A stretch of 64,000 nucleotides of DNA, from assembly GCA_012845835.1 (NCBI GenBank), contig JABAKD010000017.1, positions 6,193,151 through 6,257,150 of the forward strand, given 5' to 3'. This stretch comes from Undaria pinnatifida (taxonomy: Eukaryota > Sar > Phaeophyceae > Laminariales > Alariaceae). The translations under genes and the position numbers were made by a program. Under the pieces are notes generated by a model. That model was not told the origin of the DNA. It saw only the letters and a list, made by a program, of their open reading frames with translations, and searched no databases. Positions 1 through 12,019 of the stretch are shown here, piece by piece; the first letter of the stretch is position 1; each line of letters begins with the position of its first letter.

Positions 1-1590
1 GGTGCGAGCACGGCGTCCCAGCAACCTCGCCGAGAGGGCGGACTGTTTCCTGTCGTGAAGCTACTGTAGAATCTGCTGGTGTACTTGCGAACCGGTACGT
101 ACTGCGTGCGACTAGCAGTAGTAGTAGTAGTAGAAGTAGTGTGTTCCGCGTCGAGCGTTGTTCTCTGGGGCTGACGCCGCCCACTCAATGCACTCGTGCT
201 TGTGTGTTGACTCAAACGAAAACCTGTGTTTATAATGTGACACGATACACCCAACACATTTTTTAAGCAGTACACAAGTCTCTGCGGAGCAGCAGGGTGA
301 CGCATAGACTATATCCTTTGCTCTACGCTGCGGTAGTGGAACATGGCTGATAACAGCGTATTCCTCACATTTTTGGTCTCCACACCTGGGTCATAAAAGA
401 GGGTTAACCAAAACGTCTCCTATCGCGAATGACCGCCAATGTTTTACACGAACTCCCCGACCGAGTCGGCCGAGCCATTGCTACATTCTGCAGCAACAGC
501 AAAATATGTGGCGGCATACGACACATGTACCTAGCAACATCTGCCGCCCCCTCCCTCCCGCTTGAGGACACCGATTTTTTCAACACCCTGCTTTCTTGCA
601 TCAGCTCGACGGGGCTTCGATTTTTGACCGACTAAGTTTTTTTTGCTCGCACTGGTTTTCGCCGTCAACGCCTTCATTGTTGTTGGTAAGACGACATTTC
701 TTGCGGTAAGACACTGTGTCGTAGCGTCCCCCGAACAAAACTGCCTCCGGCAACATTGGAAACCCTCTCAAAACTGCACTTCCTCCTGTGGTGAAACCGG
801 CATCAACGGGCCAGCGGCTCGTTGCCGCAAATACGACAGTAGATGTGAGATTACCTCATGTTACCCGCAACATTTGTCGCAAATCCGGGGTTTTAGTACC
901 GCATACCCCTGGTTTAAACGGCCTGCTCCTCCTCCTTTCTCCAGAAATATATATTTTTTCCCGCCTCGCTAAACACGGAAAACCTGCTCCTCCTCCTCCT
1001 CTTCCTTCCCGTCCTCCTCCTCCTCCTGCCCCCCCCCCCCCCCCCCCGTCCTCCAAAACGTAAGCTGAAAAGTTCCTTCACCCCCTGCCTCATCAAAAGT
1101 ACAAGCAGTCTCAACATTAACCAAAATCGAGCGTCAAAATGAGCGCCTCGGGAGTGCAATCTAATCGAGCGCCTAGGAAGAACATAGAGCAGCACTAGCA
1201 TAATCCCCCCACCGCGCGCGCATCAGCTCCCGACAAGTTCGAACACACCTATCGAAGATGTCGTGAGACGGTCAGCCAAGGGAAAACGCTTGGCGGTCAA
1301 GGGTTTCAAGCCGATCGTTCCACGCTAGAACCTAGTAGTTTGACGTCAGTCACGGTGACCTGTTGGAAAATCGTCGTCTGCCAAGAGCTAAAAAAGTGGC
1401 GTCTGCTGGCATCTTTGCCTCCTATACCCCAGTAGCCTCCTGGGCTGATTTTTGCGACAAAAACGTTCATCGTCAATATTTTTGACAATATGTTCACTCT
1501 GACCAAGCCCCCCAAAAGGGGTTTCAATCGCCAACATCCTCTCCCCCCCCCCCCCCCCCCCCTCCCTTCTGATTAAGTCCTAAAGGTCTC
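1..1590. other. No recognisable gene; poly-pyrimidine tracts
   Basis: I see no convincing coding region here. Short open frames exist but have no family resemblance or splice context. The stretch holds CTCCTC runs around 965-1030 and two poly-C runs (about 1029-1047 and 1544-1563). It lies downstream of the minus-strand methyltransferase gene and could include part of its 3' flank or the end of a gene off the left edge. Confidence 0.4.
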
Positions 1591-1679
1591 GCCTCTAGCA
1601 GGGCGAACCTCTCCTCCTCCCCCATCATCCTCCTCCGCAAAACCTAAACACGATTTAACCAACCGCCACCACTACCATA

Positions 1680-1840
1680 GCTATTACTTATATCGTACCC
1701 CTATGATACACCAATACGCCTTATCCACCCTCGGATGTAACGCTACCCCTACCCCATCCACCACCACTGGCACCACTACCGCTGCCGCTGCGGTCGCCGA
1801 CTTCGCTTTCTCAAGCCAACCTTGCAAAAACATCAACTCC
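1680..1840 (-). pseudogene. Decayed duplicate of the 3' end of the methyltransferase gene
   Basis: On the minus strand this stretch resembles the last coding bases and 3' flank of the methyltransferase exon at about 2105-2260, displaced by roughly 415 bp. Shared blocks include the TACCCCTAT...CCAA.ACGCCTT segment and a segment matching the codons just after catalytic E431. The frame is not kept. I read it as a tandem partial duplication that has decayed; identity is modest, so confidence is moderate. Confidence 0.45.
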
Positions 1841-2118
1841 CGCTTGACCGCCCCCACCCCTGCGCGCTAGACTACTGCTGTGCATAAAATGAGTACACCC
1901 CCCCGCCCCCCGCGTAGAATCTTTCGTCGTCAGAATAAACACCCCAATCAACCAGCACAACTGCCACCGTTAAAAGGTGTTGCTTGACGGTCTACTGTTG
2001 ACCCGCCAATGCCTCTTCAAACTTACCACTCATATGGTAGCTCAATATCGGGAGTTGCTCGACGACCGCCGTCAGGGGGCAAGAGCGCCGTCAACCAGCA
2101 TCTCTGACTACCCTACCC

Positions 2119-4365
2119 CTATACCAACACGCCTTCCCCACTCTCAGCGGTACCATCGCCACCGCCACCACTACCACCACCCCCACCACTACCACCACCC
2201 CCACCCCTACCACCCCCATCACCACCGCCGCCTCCTCGAGCCACCCTCGCAACAACAGTCACCTCCGTCTGCCCCCCTGACAAGAGCTTCATCGTCTCAA
2301 CGCCCTCCAACCGCCACCCGATGGCGGCTGCGGCGGTGGCCGCGCCCACTGTCATGCCCCCCGCTTTGCCTCCCATCGTCGTAGACCCCACAACAACAAT
2401 ATTGAAAGCGTTATCGGGGGTGGCGTTTTCAGCACCCTCGACGAAGCGTCCTTCCCTCATCGCACCAATGCCTCGATCCCACGAGTCGTCGGCAGCGCTA
2501 CCGGCCTTAAGGCGGCGTAGCGCGATTTCTACCTCGTCGCGCATCCTCCTCTTCCTCCCGCAGAAATCCTTGAGGGTCGCCACGACTATCGCTCCAGGCC
2601 TGGCCAGGCCCGCCGCCATCGCGGACAAGAGGACGTCCGCGACAACTTGAGGCTCCGCGTTCATGTCGGACACTAGCAGGTCGGCGGCGCCGACCACCTC
2701 CCCGTCAGGCTTAACCTGCGCTCCGCTAACCTTAACCTCTTCCACTCTAATAACCTCAGCGTTCGCCTTCATTTCCGCCCCAACATGAGCCTTAACGCCT
2801 TCCCTAGTATCCTCAACCTCATCATCGAGAACAACCTGAACGCTCCCCCCGTTACACTCAACTTCCTCCTCGAAAACCATCCCCTCTTTGCTCTTAGCCT
2901 CCTCTCCGGCATTATTCCGACCCTCACCCTTCCCCCCGCTAACCCTGCCCCCCGCCCGAACAACACCCCCAACCCCCTTCCCAGCAATACCCTCAACTAC
3001 AGCCCCAAAGTCACTTTTATGCTCTTCCCCGCCTCCCACAATATGAACCCCCTCTCGAACGCCACCCTCGACCCCTACCACCGATCCCGCCTTCTCCTGG
3101 GGCCAGTTTCCCGCAAGGATTCCCAGGAGTTCCCCTCGCGCTTCCTGGATCATTTTTCTAACGTGAACCACATTGGGCAGTGCCGCCACCGAGCTTTCCA
3201 TCTCAGCCGGGTCGACTGCTAGCACTCGGCGACAGCGTGGGGCTAGGTACGAGGTCCAACCTCCTGGAGACGCCCCCACGTCGATCTGGTAGGGTAGGGT
3301 AGGGGGGCAGGGTAGGGTAGGGTAAGGTAAGGTGGGGTAGGGTAGGACAGGGTAGGGTAGGGTAGGGTAGGGTAGGGTAGGGTAGGATAGGGTGGGGTGG
3401 GGTAGTGTAGGATAGGGTAGGTTAGGGTAGAATAGGGTAGGGTAGGGTAGGGCAGGTTGCGGTTGGGTAAGGTAGGGTAGGGTACGGTAGGATAGGGTAG
3501 GGCGGGGTAGGGTAGGGTAGTGTAGGGTAGGTTGCTGTAGGGTAAAGTAGGGCAAAGTAGGGTAGGGTAGGGTAGAGTAGGGTAGGTTGCTGTAGGGTAA
3601 AGTAGGGAAAAGAACGTTAGGTCTGGGTAGGGTAGACTAGGTCATGATCTGGTAGGGTAGATTCATACATGGATGATAGGGAAGGGCAAGGTAGGGTAGA
3701 GAAAGGTGGACTAGGAGTGAATAGGGTAAACTATGTCATGAAAGGGTAGGGCAGACTCACGCATGGTAGGGTAGGTAGGGTACGGTACGGTGAGATGAGG
3801 TGGGTTAGGGTGGGGTGGGGTGGCTTGCCGTGGTGTGGTGTGTGTGGTGTGGTGCGGTGTGGTGTGGGGTGGGGTGATGTGGTGTGGGTGTGGGTGGGGT
3901 GAGGTGGGGTAGGGTGGGGTACTTTGGGGGTGGTGCAAGTTTGGATACGTGAAACTGGTGTAGGGTTAGGCTTAGGGTACGAACCAGTCTGGCACGCATT
4001 CACAAGCCTTCGCTTCGACTTTCAAGCTTGTGACAATAGATTTCACACAGAAACAAAAACAAACACTCCCGCCCAGACCAAAAGAAACTTACCGCCGTCC
4101 ACTGGCTGCTGTACGCTATCCCCGCTCGCGAGGTCACTTCCTTAATCTTGTAAAACGCCCGACAGATCGGGGTGTCCTCACTATTATTCTGGATAATGCT
4201 GCGACCGTGGGTCACCGCTTCTGCCAACCCGTACAGGTAAGCGCCTCGGACAAATATGACGCTCAGGACGTGGGTAAACGCCCCAGCTCGCCTCTCTCGG
4301 ATTAGGCCGGGGAAATTATCGTCCCAGAACGTCGTTTCCTCGTCGATCAGTTGCCGCTCCATGGC
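2119..4365 (-). CDS. FtsJ/RlmM-like RNA 2'-O-methyltransferase, two exons visible
   Basis: A SAM-dependent RNA ribose 2'-O-methyltransferase of the FtsJ fold. Exons: 4365-4093 and 3285-2119 (stop at 2119-2121). The intron 4092-3286 has GTAAGT donor and CAG acceptor, phase 0. From the ATG at 4362 the product is 478 aa. Residues 66-76 hold the P-x-C-RAFYKIKE block. Residues 91-100 hold the SAM-binding motif IDVGASPGGW, with the acidic residue D115 in AVDP. SDMN lies at 296-299, VATLK at 325-329 and QTEVTVVAR at 429-437. The K-D-K-E catalytic tetrad is therefore intact as K72, D297, K329 and E431. Residues about 153-290 are a charged low-complexity insertion absent from compact FtsJ proteins, and the C-terminus is glycine-rich. 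The 5' exon begins right after an acceptor AG at 4366-4367, so the true start may lie in an upstream exon that I could not find. Its cellular target (mitochondrion, plastid or nucleus) cannot be told. Confidence 0.88.
3286..3935. repeat. GGGTA/CCCTA satellite inside the methyltransferase intron
   Basis: About 375 bp of GGGTA pentanucleotide (CCCTA on the gene strand) run from the 3' splice site at 3286 to roughly 3660. A GGTGT/GGGGT-rich stretch follows to about 3935. The array abuts the acceptor itself, so the final CCCTACCAG of the repeat serves as the splice site. The frame stays open through the repeat on the minus strand, but the peptide (PTLPYP-type repeats) is not exonic. Confidence 0.9.
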
Positions 4366-4440
4366 CTGTATGCAAAAGAAAAGAAAAGTTGGTTGGTCGG
4401 TTGGTATGTAGGTAGATAGGTCAAGTGGTGAGTAGGAGGT

Positions 4441-4475
4441 CGTGCGCTCGTCCATCAGTTGCCGCTGCATGGCCT
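4441..4475 (-). pseudogene. Ghost copy of the methyltransferase exon start
   Basis: Read on the minus strand, a CAG followed by GCCATGCAGCGGCAACTGAT matches the true exon start 108 bp downstream (GCCATGGAGCGGCAACTGAT after CAG at 4366). Similarity fades after about 35 bases and no GT donor follows. It is a partial tandem duplication of acceptor plus exon start. Confidence 0.75.
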
Positions 4476-4479
4476 GCGC

Positions 4480-5154
4480 TTTTTATAGACTGATAAACAA
4501 TAAATTGCCTGGGCTGGTCGATGTTCCCTCGCCGGATTGCTTGCTGTTCGATGGCAAGGTTGCGAAAAATTGTTTCCTTTTGCTTCCAAGAATTTCCCCC
4601 CCTCCTTCAACTTTCACATTGTGCGGGGCGGAGAACCCGAACTCCGCACAAGGGGAATTATTGCATCACGTAGTGTGAATATGGTAAGGCACCCACGAGG
4701 CTGTTACATAGAAATACCCATTGCTGTCTCTGGAGTGGCCACACGAGAAAACAACGTAACTCATTGGCGCTGTCATCCATAAGCAAGAAAGTATGAGCAA
4801 GGTGCCGAAGTCCGTCTTACGAGCGGTTTTTGGAAGGATGCAGTTCACCCTTCATGCGACTCGCCGAACACCTCACGGCGCTTCGCGCTTAGTGCAAGCA
4901 ATGTCTGGTAAAAACCCAACGTGCTCCGTCCCGGCATAATAGGGATGTGAGGGTCCATGGTCATACGACTACGGCCGTGCACAACCCCCCCCCCCCCCCT
5001 CCCCCCGCCTTCAACTTACGACACCCCCGGGAGTTCACGCCAAACAACATATTGAAGGGGAAGCTTGTAACGCACAACAAAAAAAAAAACCGACAAGGTG
5101 CCTGCGACGAGGTTGACATTTTCGCCAAGTTTTTTTTCTTTTTTCCCCACTTCT
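4480..5154. other. Gene-less stretch with homopolymer tracts
   Basis: No gene or known repeat is recognised. There is a poly-C tract at about 4986-5000 and A- and T-runs at 5082-5145. An upstream exon of the methyltransferase could hide here, but none was seen. Confidence 0.4.
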
Positions 5155-5415
5155 ACTTTCCAGCTTCTGGACAAGCTGTGGTCACAGGTGTCATCCCATC
5201 TCACCCCCAAATATTGGCTTCATTATTATCGCGCATAGGGTTCAGCAATCCCACTGCTCGTCGATTTTTCATCGAGTGTTGCTAACTCACGCTCTCGCGC
5301 TTTCCGCAAGTCAATTTATACGAGTGTGCACTTGGCGGGGCTCGAACTCACGAAACTGACCTATACCAGGCTCTAGGATAACCTGATACGCCACAGGGGC
5401 GACCGGTTCGACCCT
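5155..5415 (-). mobile_element. tRNA-derived SINE, copy 1
   Basis: On the minus strand the element begins with a tRNA-like head: a TGGCGTATCAGG A-box-like and a GAGTTCGAGCCCC B-box-like sequence. A tail follows containing the GCAATCCCACTGCTCG block. Two other copies (13797-14075 and 55045-55335) share head and tail, which shows a dispersed family. The internal Pol III promoter is inferred from the boxes. Confidence 0.75.
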
Positions 5416-5484
5416 AAGCAGATCTAACCTTCACCCTAACGCTGCGATTGATACAACAGGTAAGGAGGGGAGATCAAGCACACT

Positions 5485-6095
5485 TGACAGTAAACCCTAA
5501 CCCTAACCCTAACCCTAGCCTCGACCGCCTGAGGAAAATTCGGAAAATTCGGAGAGAAGAGGCAACAGGGGGTTAATATGGACTACAACCATTCTGTCGA
5601 ACAAGTCGTAAGCACTCCTGCCGAAAACAACCCTAACCCCAACATCCTGAGGAAATTTCTCGGAATTGAAAACGCACCAGGGATTTTTTGTGGTCTACCA
5701 ACCATTCTGTCGAACAAGTCGTAAACACTACTGCTGCCGAAAAACAACCTAAGCCTAACCCCAACAGCCTAAGGAATTTTCTCGGAATGAACATGCAGCA
5801 GGGATTTTAGTGCGGACTACCAACCATGTTATCGAACAAGCCGTAAACAGTACTACTGCCGAAAGCACCCCTAAACCTAGGCCCAACCACCCGAGCAATT
5901 CATGGGAACGCACACTGTAACAGGGGGTAAACGTGAACTACCAACCATTCTGTCGAGCAAGTCGTAAACACTGCTACTACAACCCGAAAACAAAAACGAG
6001 CACGCGAATCGCCTTGGGGAGCTCCTGAATCTGAACACGCACGCGGAAAGAGGCCGCCTTCACCTCCACACCTGCCCTGACTTGACAACAAACCC
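5485..6095. repeat. Tandem array of ~113-122 bp units carrying CCCTAA tracts
   Basis: The block AACCATTCTGTCGAACAAG recurs at 5587, 5700, 5822 (diverged) and 5943. Each unit carries a CCTAACCC-like segment, and a clean run of about four CCCTAA lies at 5492-5516. A related unit occurs at about 9326-9480, so this is a family rather than a chromosome end. Confidence 0.75.
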
Positions 6096-6556
6096 TAAAA
6101 ACCTGACCCTAACACCGACGCCTGGAAAAAAAAAACAGAAATGACCATGCAACGAGGAGATAATGTCGACTGCCAGACGCGTGTTACGATGGAGGCTAAT
6201 ACGAGGCGATAACGTCGACTGCCAGACGCGTGTTACGATAGAGGCTTGAAAGCATACCCACGTTTGGCATCAAAACCATTCCTGAAAGACGGGGATTCCT
6301 TGAACCCAACATCGTCCGAACGTCAATTCTCGCTTCGCAACGTGAAGATTTTTTTACATACCTAGGCCATGGGATTGGCCATCGGGTTGCGGCGTTTACC
6401 GTAGTTTGCTCAAACTCAGTTGTCGGCTTGATATATAGCGCTCCGGAAGCGGTGATACACAATATTGTTAATATTTCCAACCATTCCACGCCAGCGACGC
6501 CCTTAGGGGGCATTCCGAGCGGTATTTCGTACGGGTTAGGGTTAGGATTAGGGTCA

Positions 6557-6896
6557 GACGCGAGCTACGATAGACGTGCACCATTTTTTTCTGAGGTTCC
6601 TCAATTTGAGAGCTTAAGACCTCTCCAAGGCAAATAATGATTTTTCAAAACAAATTTTTCCCCATCCGCCGGAGGATAAAAAAAAAAAAAAAAAAAAATC
6701 AAAACAAAACTGCTACAAGTACATACCGGATGAAACAGTCCCATGGCCTCGGTACACAACACGAGAGTCGTTCGAAACAATGGCTTATTATTTATTTATT
6801 TTTCCGACGATAGCATTAGCAGGTTAAGGAGCCCCGTCATTCAGAAAAACATTTTCGCCAAAAAAAGGTATACCTCTATCGTACATAGCACGCGTT
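6557..6896. mobile_element. MITE family B, copy 1
   Basis: A short non-coding element with TIRs resembling GACGCGTGCTACGATAGAGG (here GACGCGAGCTACGATAGACG on the left, and CTCTATCGTA...AGCACGCGT on the right). The interior has the family blocks CATGGCCTCGGTACACAAC and GGAGCCCCGTCATTC, plus a poly-A run. At least eight other copies occur in the window. Confidence 0.75.
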
Positions 6897-7473
6897 GTTT
6901 TTTCCATCACAATAATGTAGGACACACTCTGGAAGTGAGGAGCCCAAAGAAGCAACAAAAAAAATAAAAAAAACGTGTACCTCTACCGCAGCAACTGCTG
7001 TGATCAACCGTTGTATCCGAGCTGGACCGGAACTCTTGGCGAGAAAACGCCTCCAACCGAAGCATATTCTTGGCGCTTTCACGTTCGCCGTGGTGTATTC
7101 TTGCGGGACAAACCCGATGGAGGTGGAGGGTGCCATGAGGCAAGACAGATGCAGTTGACCAGGTGTCGATCTAGGAGAAACAGAGGGAGGGAGGGGCATG
7201 CATTATCCTCGCCCTCATCTCAGGCCTGCAAAAAGGCATTCAGGATACCTACTATTTATGATCGTATGCCCTTTCGGGAAAACACAAAACGCACCGCAAT
7301 CTCCGTAGAACCATTCGCACTTACGCAAAAAAAACACGTTATCATATCAGACTGCTATATATACGAGTACAAGAAATAAGTTTCGACCTATGCTTGCCCG
7401 TAAAAATAACGCGTGCCCACTGCTTCCCGCCGAAAAACAACCGCTGAGCACAAACAACTACACACGAACAACA

Positions 7474-7506
<33 letters not shown>

Positions 7507-8099
7507 GCACGCGCGCGAGTCGCTTTGGGAAACGCCTGAAAACACACGTGAGAGAGGAGTCGCGTCCCTAACCCTTGAGCCATCTCTTAACATAAGCTGA
7601 TCTTAAAATCGAAAAGAGGTTTCAGCACCTTCGCAGGGATGTTTGACCGGGGGAATGGGATAATTGGGCCCGCTCCTCTCAAATTTTGAGAACAGCCTTT
7701 CTCGAGAAGCATCCAACGACGTTCGCCGTTTCTTCAGGATATCAGCTTCAAACTTCAAAAAAAAAAAAAGCAAAACCAGTTTCGGATATATGTAGAGAGA
7801 TCGCCGATTCATCCGAAAAAATGGCCAATTGTTCAGATAATTAGCATCCGAAACTGATTTTGAGGAAACTACGGTGTACCGACAAAAAAAAATACAACCC
7901 CTCTGCTGAAGAAACGGCAAACGTCATTGGATGCGTCTCGAAAAGAAAAGGCTAGTCGGACTTTGAGAAGGGGCGGGCCCGACTCTCCCGTTCCCCGGGT
8001 CAAACACGCCTGCGAAGGTGCTAAAACTTCCATTTTCGGTTTTCAGAATCAGTGTATTATACTGTCAGTAAGATATCGCCCAACCTTAACTCCCACCCC
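6897..8099. other. No gene; microsatellite at 7474-7506
   Basis: Nothing codes convincingly. A GCAC/CGCA tetranucleotide run lies near 7474-7506. Stretches at 7600-7720 and 7925-8050 resemble each other in inverted orientation (GTTTGACCGGGGGAATGGGA versus its complement near 7984-8010). This suggests a hairpin-like or TIR element of about 430 bp. Confidence 0.4.
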
Positions 8100-8960
8100 C
8101 GGAGATTTTCGTTTTTTTGACGAATACAATAGCAGAGGTGCGCCCATCTTTTCTGGAGCTCGTTCCTCCCCTTTAGAGCCCTCAAATCCCTCCCTATACA
8201 AACATCAAGTATCTTTGTAAAAAAAAAGTTTTTTTTTCTCGTTTTTTGACGAATAAAATGGCAGAGGTGCACCCATCTTTTCTGAAGCTCGTTCCTCCCC
8301 TTTAGAGCCCTCAAATCCCTCCCTATACTAACTTCAAGTATCTTTGTAAAAAAAAAGGTTTCCCCATTGTATGTAAAGGCGTTAAGGAGCTCTATATCCC
8401 ACACAAAACCTCGTTTATATTTTTGAGGCTCGATTCCTACTTGACCCCTGTAGAGCCCCAAAATCCCTCCCTATACTAAGTTCAAGTAATTTTGTAGAAA
8501 AACTTTTCCAGTTGTATGCAAACGCGTTAAGGAGCTCTGTATCCCACCCAAAACCTCGTTTATATTTATGAGGCTCGATTCTTACCTAACCCCTTTAGAG
8601 CCCCAAAATCCCTCCCTATACAAGCTTCAAGTAACTGTGTAAAAATAAAAAGAGTTTTCAGTGGTAAAGGCGTTAAGGAACTCTAAATAAATGCCACCCG
8701 AAACCTCGTTTAATTTCTGAGGCTCGATTCTTACCTAACCCCTGTAGAGCCCCAAAATCCCTCCCTATACTAAGTTCAAGTAACTGTGTAAAAATAAAAA
8801 GGGTTTTCAGTGGTAAAGGCGTTAAGGAACTCTAAATGAATGCCACCCGAAACCTTGTTTAATTTCTGAGGCTCGATTCTTACCTAACCCCTGTAGAGCC
8901 CCAAAATCCCTGCCTATACTAGCTTCAAGTAATTTTGTTGGGAAAAAAAAAATCTGGTGG
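8100..8960. repeat. Tandem array of ~129-150 bp units
   Basis: The block AGAGCCCCAAAATCCCTCCC recurs at about 8175, 8304, 8452, 8597, 8745 and 8895, each followed by TATACTAAGTTCAAGTAA and a GGCGTTAAGGA segment. Single dispersed relatives lie at 19140-19255, 23790-23850, 26575-26660, 27050-27115 and 52030-52105. The array is therefore an amplified form of a dispersed repeat. Confidence 0.85.
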
Positions 8961-10114
8961 TAAACGCGTTAAGGAGCTCTTGAAATATATCACCCCACCA
9001 AAAACCCCATTTACACAAAGATGAAAGCGCAACCGGATGGAAAAAGGTCACGGTCCCCGGGGGTATAAAACGAAGGAAAAAAAAAACGCCATTTTGTTTT
9101 TGGGGCATTTGCAGCGACATTGGGTTAAGGCGTCCCAAAATTCAAAAAATGTTTTTGCCAGAAGCGCGCAAACGCATCTCTTACCACATGAATAGCAGGC
9201 ATCCATTGAAGATGAACAGGGAACTTAGTGTGGCCCGTACAAGAAAAAATAAATAATACACTCCAGCTGTAAGATCTATCTAGACTATATATTGGACAAT
9301 ATGACTATAGTATAACAGCAACCATTTTCTCGAAGCTGAACCAGGTCGTAAACACTTCTAGAACATTGCCCAACACACAGTGCAGACAAACAAAACCTAA
9401 CTGTGAAACAAAAGCAGACACACGCGAGGTCGACTCGCCTTGGGAAGGGCCTGAACGCGTACGCAGAGAGGAGCCTCCTTCACCGCCACCCCTGCCCCCT
9501 CACCCCCCTCCCCTGCCGCTGCCGCCGCTACCTCCATCTCCCCAACTAGCTGTTCGGATACGGGGCTCCCGTATTTCCCAGCTGCTACATCCTCCGACAC
9601 CTTTATTAATAGATGCGACATCGAGAGCGGGAGGGTTGCACACATCGTTGGTGGCGTAATATGTCGGTAGGGAGGGAGGGAGGGAGGGAGGGAGGGAGGG
9701 AGGGTGGGGGGAGGGCGCTGCATAGACCCCGGCCAAACTCAAAGAAGACGGGTGAAAAAAATGCGCCTGGCATTTAAATTCAACACTAACCCTGACGCTA
9801 ACCCCCACTGGCTGGGGAAAAATCTGAGAACGAACATTGCATTAAAACGATATTATAGTGTGGATTGCCATTAGTGTGGACTACCAATCAACCAAATTGT
9901 TGACTTTTGGCCTAGCCGAAAGCAACCAGCTCACTCGCCGCGTTGCCTGGCGGGAGATCATCGGGAAGTAAAACACGCCTTCATCCCCGGCACGACATAC
10001 ACACATACAACACATCGTGCGTACCTTAAAGGGTACCATATGGTAAAACACCTTACCCCGCCCCCGCCATAACACGTGCTACGGCAAGAGTTGCTACGTT
10101 TTTCAGCGCCAGAG
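8961..10114. other. Repeat remnants, no gene
   Basis: 9326-9480 resembles the units at 5943-6070 (CCATTTTCTCGAAGCTGAAC followed by GTCGTAAACAC). A GGGA tetranucleotide run lies at about 9667-9708. No convincing coding region. Confidence 0.5.
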
Positions 10115-10385
10115 TCATCCCATGCCAGGGGAGCAGGAGAATATTTTAAGAAGTTTCTGAGCTCCTAACACGAGGAACCCATCAATTTTTCACCCGAAAC
10201 ATGACTTCGGAGGCGTTCATTCGTGCAGCCCGACCAACACTTCTAAGCGCTAGTGAAAGAAAAAAAGAAACATTCCCGTGAAACCATCGTACTAACTGGT
10301 CGTTCCGCACCTGGGGAGCTCAACGGGTAAGGTATACCTTTTTTTGGCAAAATAAAAACTGCAGCAACCTACCTACCGTAGGATG
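10115..10385. mobile_element. MITE family C, copy 1
   Basis: Ends resemble CATCCCACCGTAGGGGTTGC in inverted orientation (CATCCCATGCCAGGGGAGCAG on the left; GCAACCTACCTACCGTAGGATG on the right). The interior holds the family blocks GAGCTCCTAACACGAGGAAC and ACATGACTTCGGAGGCGTTC. Confidence 0.75.
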
Positions 10386-10417
10386 ACGCGCAAGCTCCCC
10401 ACGCTGGCGGGGGGGGC

Positions 10418-10683
10418 TGATTCTACGGTAGTCCCCCCCCCCCCTCCTCCAAACCGGCGGTTTTCTTCAACAAACGTTTCATGGCTGCTCGGCACGAGGA
10501 ACGATGCTATTAATATGAAAAACAGCATCTTCAATTGTTTTCTTGCTTGGAAAGGACTATCGAACGATGACGCCGGGGTGGAAAGGAGAAGCACTGTAAA
10601 TTTTCGGAGGTACAGCCAGGAGCTGGTTTTAAAACTGGCGATTTCGTTAAAGAAAAACTCGGGGGGCTAACGTAGAACGACTC
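10418..10683 (+). mobile_element. MITE family A, copy 1
   Basis: About 265 bp with TIRs of the type GATTCTACGGTAGCCCCCC. Interior blocks: CATGGCTGCTCGGCACGAGG, ACGATGACGCCGGGGTG and GGGAGCTGGTTT..AAACTGGCGATTTCGTTAAAGAA. Six copies in this window all lie in the same orientation. Confidence 0.8.
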
Positions 10684-12010
10684 CGGGACCGCCTTTGTCG
10701 AGCAACTTGCCCCGAAAAAACTAGGACCCGGGTAGCATGTTACTACAAGCCTCCCTTTCGAGACGTGGTGGGCTTGAAATCCCGTCGGGTATCGCAAGTC
10801 GAAAAACGAGACAAACCTCTTGTAACAGCGAAAGAAAAAACAATAAGCTACCGCCCTGGTAACAGGGGGTGCAACGACCAGCCCAAACGAGTCCATAGCT
10901 TCGTCTATACTATTTCCTCACCGCCTGACCGCAGGAAGCGGTGTATTGAGAGCATTACTTTTCGCAAGAACAACGTCCCACATAGCACAGGCCGTGACGC
11001 TTAGCCGGTGGGGTTGTGTACCAGACCGAGCTCTTGCCGACCGAGCGCACGAGTCATGGCTGCGCTAGAGGTGCACAGCCTTCCCCCCCCTACGTTGGTG
11101 CTCACTTGAGGATATCCAAAAACCTCATCCGAAAACTCGGTTTTGAGAAACGCGGGTCACCTACCACCGATGAATACTCTCACAGGATGAATCATAATGC
11201 ACCTAGTAAAAACACACCAGGAAGCACTCAAGGAGGCGTGCTGCCACAGGGGTGGGTAGCCTCTTGGGCTTAAAACACTTTCTCAAATCCGGAGTAACCC
11301 TTCTTCACTACTGGAAAAAAAACACACACAAGAATTTCAACTGGTTCGTCGCAAAAAAAAAAAGCGTGAGCGCAAACGGGTCACCCCTAGTCCAGCAGTG
11401 CCGGAATGCGACTCTTACGTTGCAACAAGGGTTCCCGTTTGTATATAGCGGGATGGGAACGGGACGGGAAAGCGGTAAGCCATTTGGTTGACGGGATTGC
11501 AACAAGGGTTCCCGTTTGTATATAGCGGGATGGGAACGGGACGGGAAAGCGGTAAGCCACTTGGTTGACGGGATGGGATGGGAGTACACGATTTCCTGAC
11601 GGGACGGGACGGGATACGGGAACGGATCAAGAGCAGGTCGGGAAACCGGTCGGGAAAAGGGTCTGGAACATCATTTTATACTTACTGTAGAGCATGGAGC
11701 TGTTCATAGGGTGGCGCTTCCATTTTTTCCAAACTTTCTGTGCTTGGGTAAAAGATGTGTTGATCTCCTCCACTGGCCGCCCCCTCGCAAAAAAGACAAA
11801 AAAACTCCTATACCATACCCTTATAGTATCATACCATGCGCCAACGCGATTCCAGATATATTGGATAGTGCCTCTACTGAAAAGCCCGTCAAAACAGAAA
11901 AAAACTCCGGTCAAAAAAATCTACCCCTTCCGAGGCACGCATCTTTACGAGTTTCTCAGGGTCAGTTGTAACAAGGCAAGGTTTAGACCTCTACTCCAGA
12001 ATCATCCCTG
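10684..12010. other. No gene; 77-bp tandem duplication at 11421-11574
   Basis: The block TGCAACAAGGGTTCCCGTTT starts at 11421 and again at 11498 and is nearly identical over 77 bp. It is followed by a GGGACGGGAT-type degenerate low-complexity stretch to about 11665. I see no gene here. Confidence 0.6.
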
Positions 12011-12019
12011 AGGGCGTGG

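Noticed and set aside
1977-2384. Plus-strand His/Pro-rich frame
   Set aside because: It is the antisense shadow of the glycine-rich C-terminus of the methyltransferase.
3286-3555. Open minus-strand frame upstream of the methyltransferase exon (PTLPYP repeats)
   Set aside because: It is read-through of the CCCTA satellite. A CAG acceptor at 3286-3288, in phase with the upstream exon, places this stretch in the intron.
5485-6095. Chromosome end suggested by CCCTAA repeats
   Set aside because: Only about four clean units inside a longer tandem array, with genes on both sides; interstitial.
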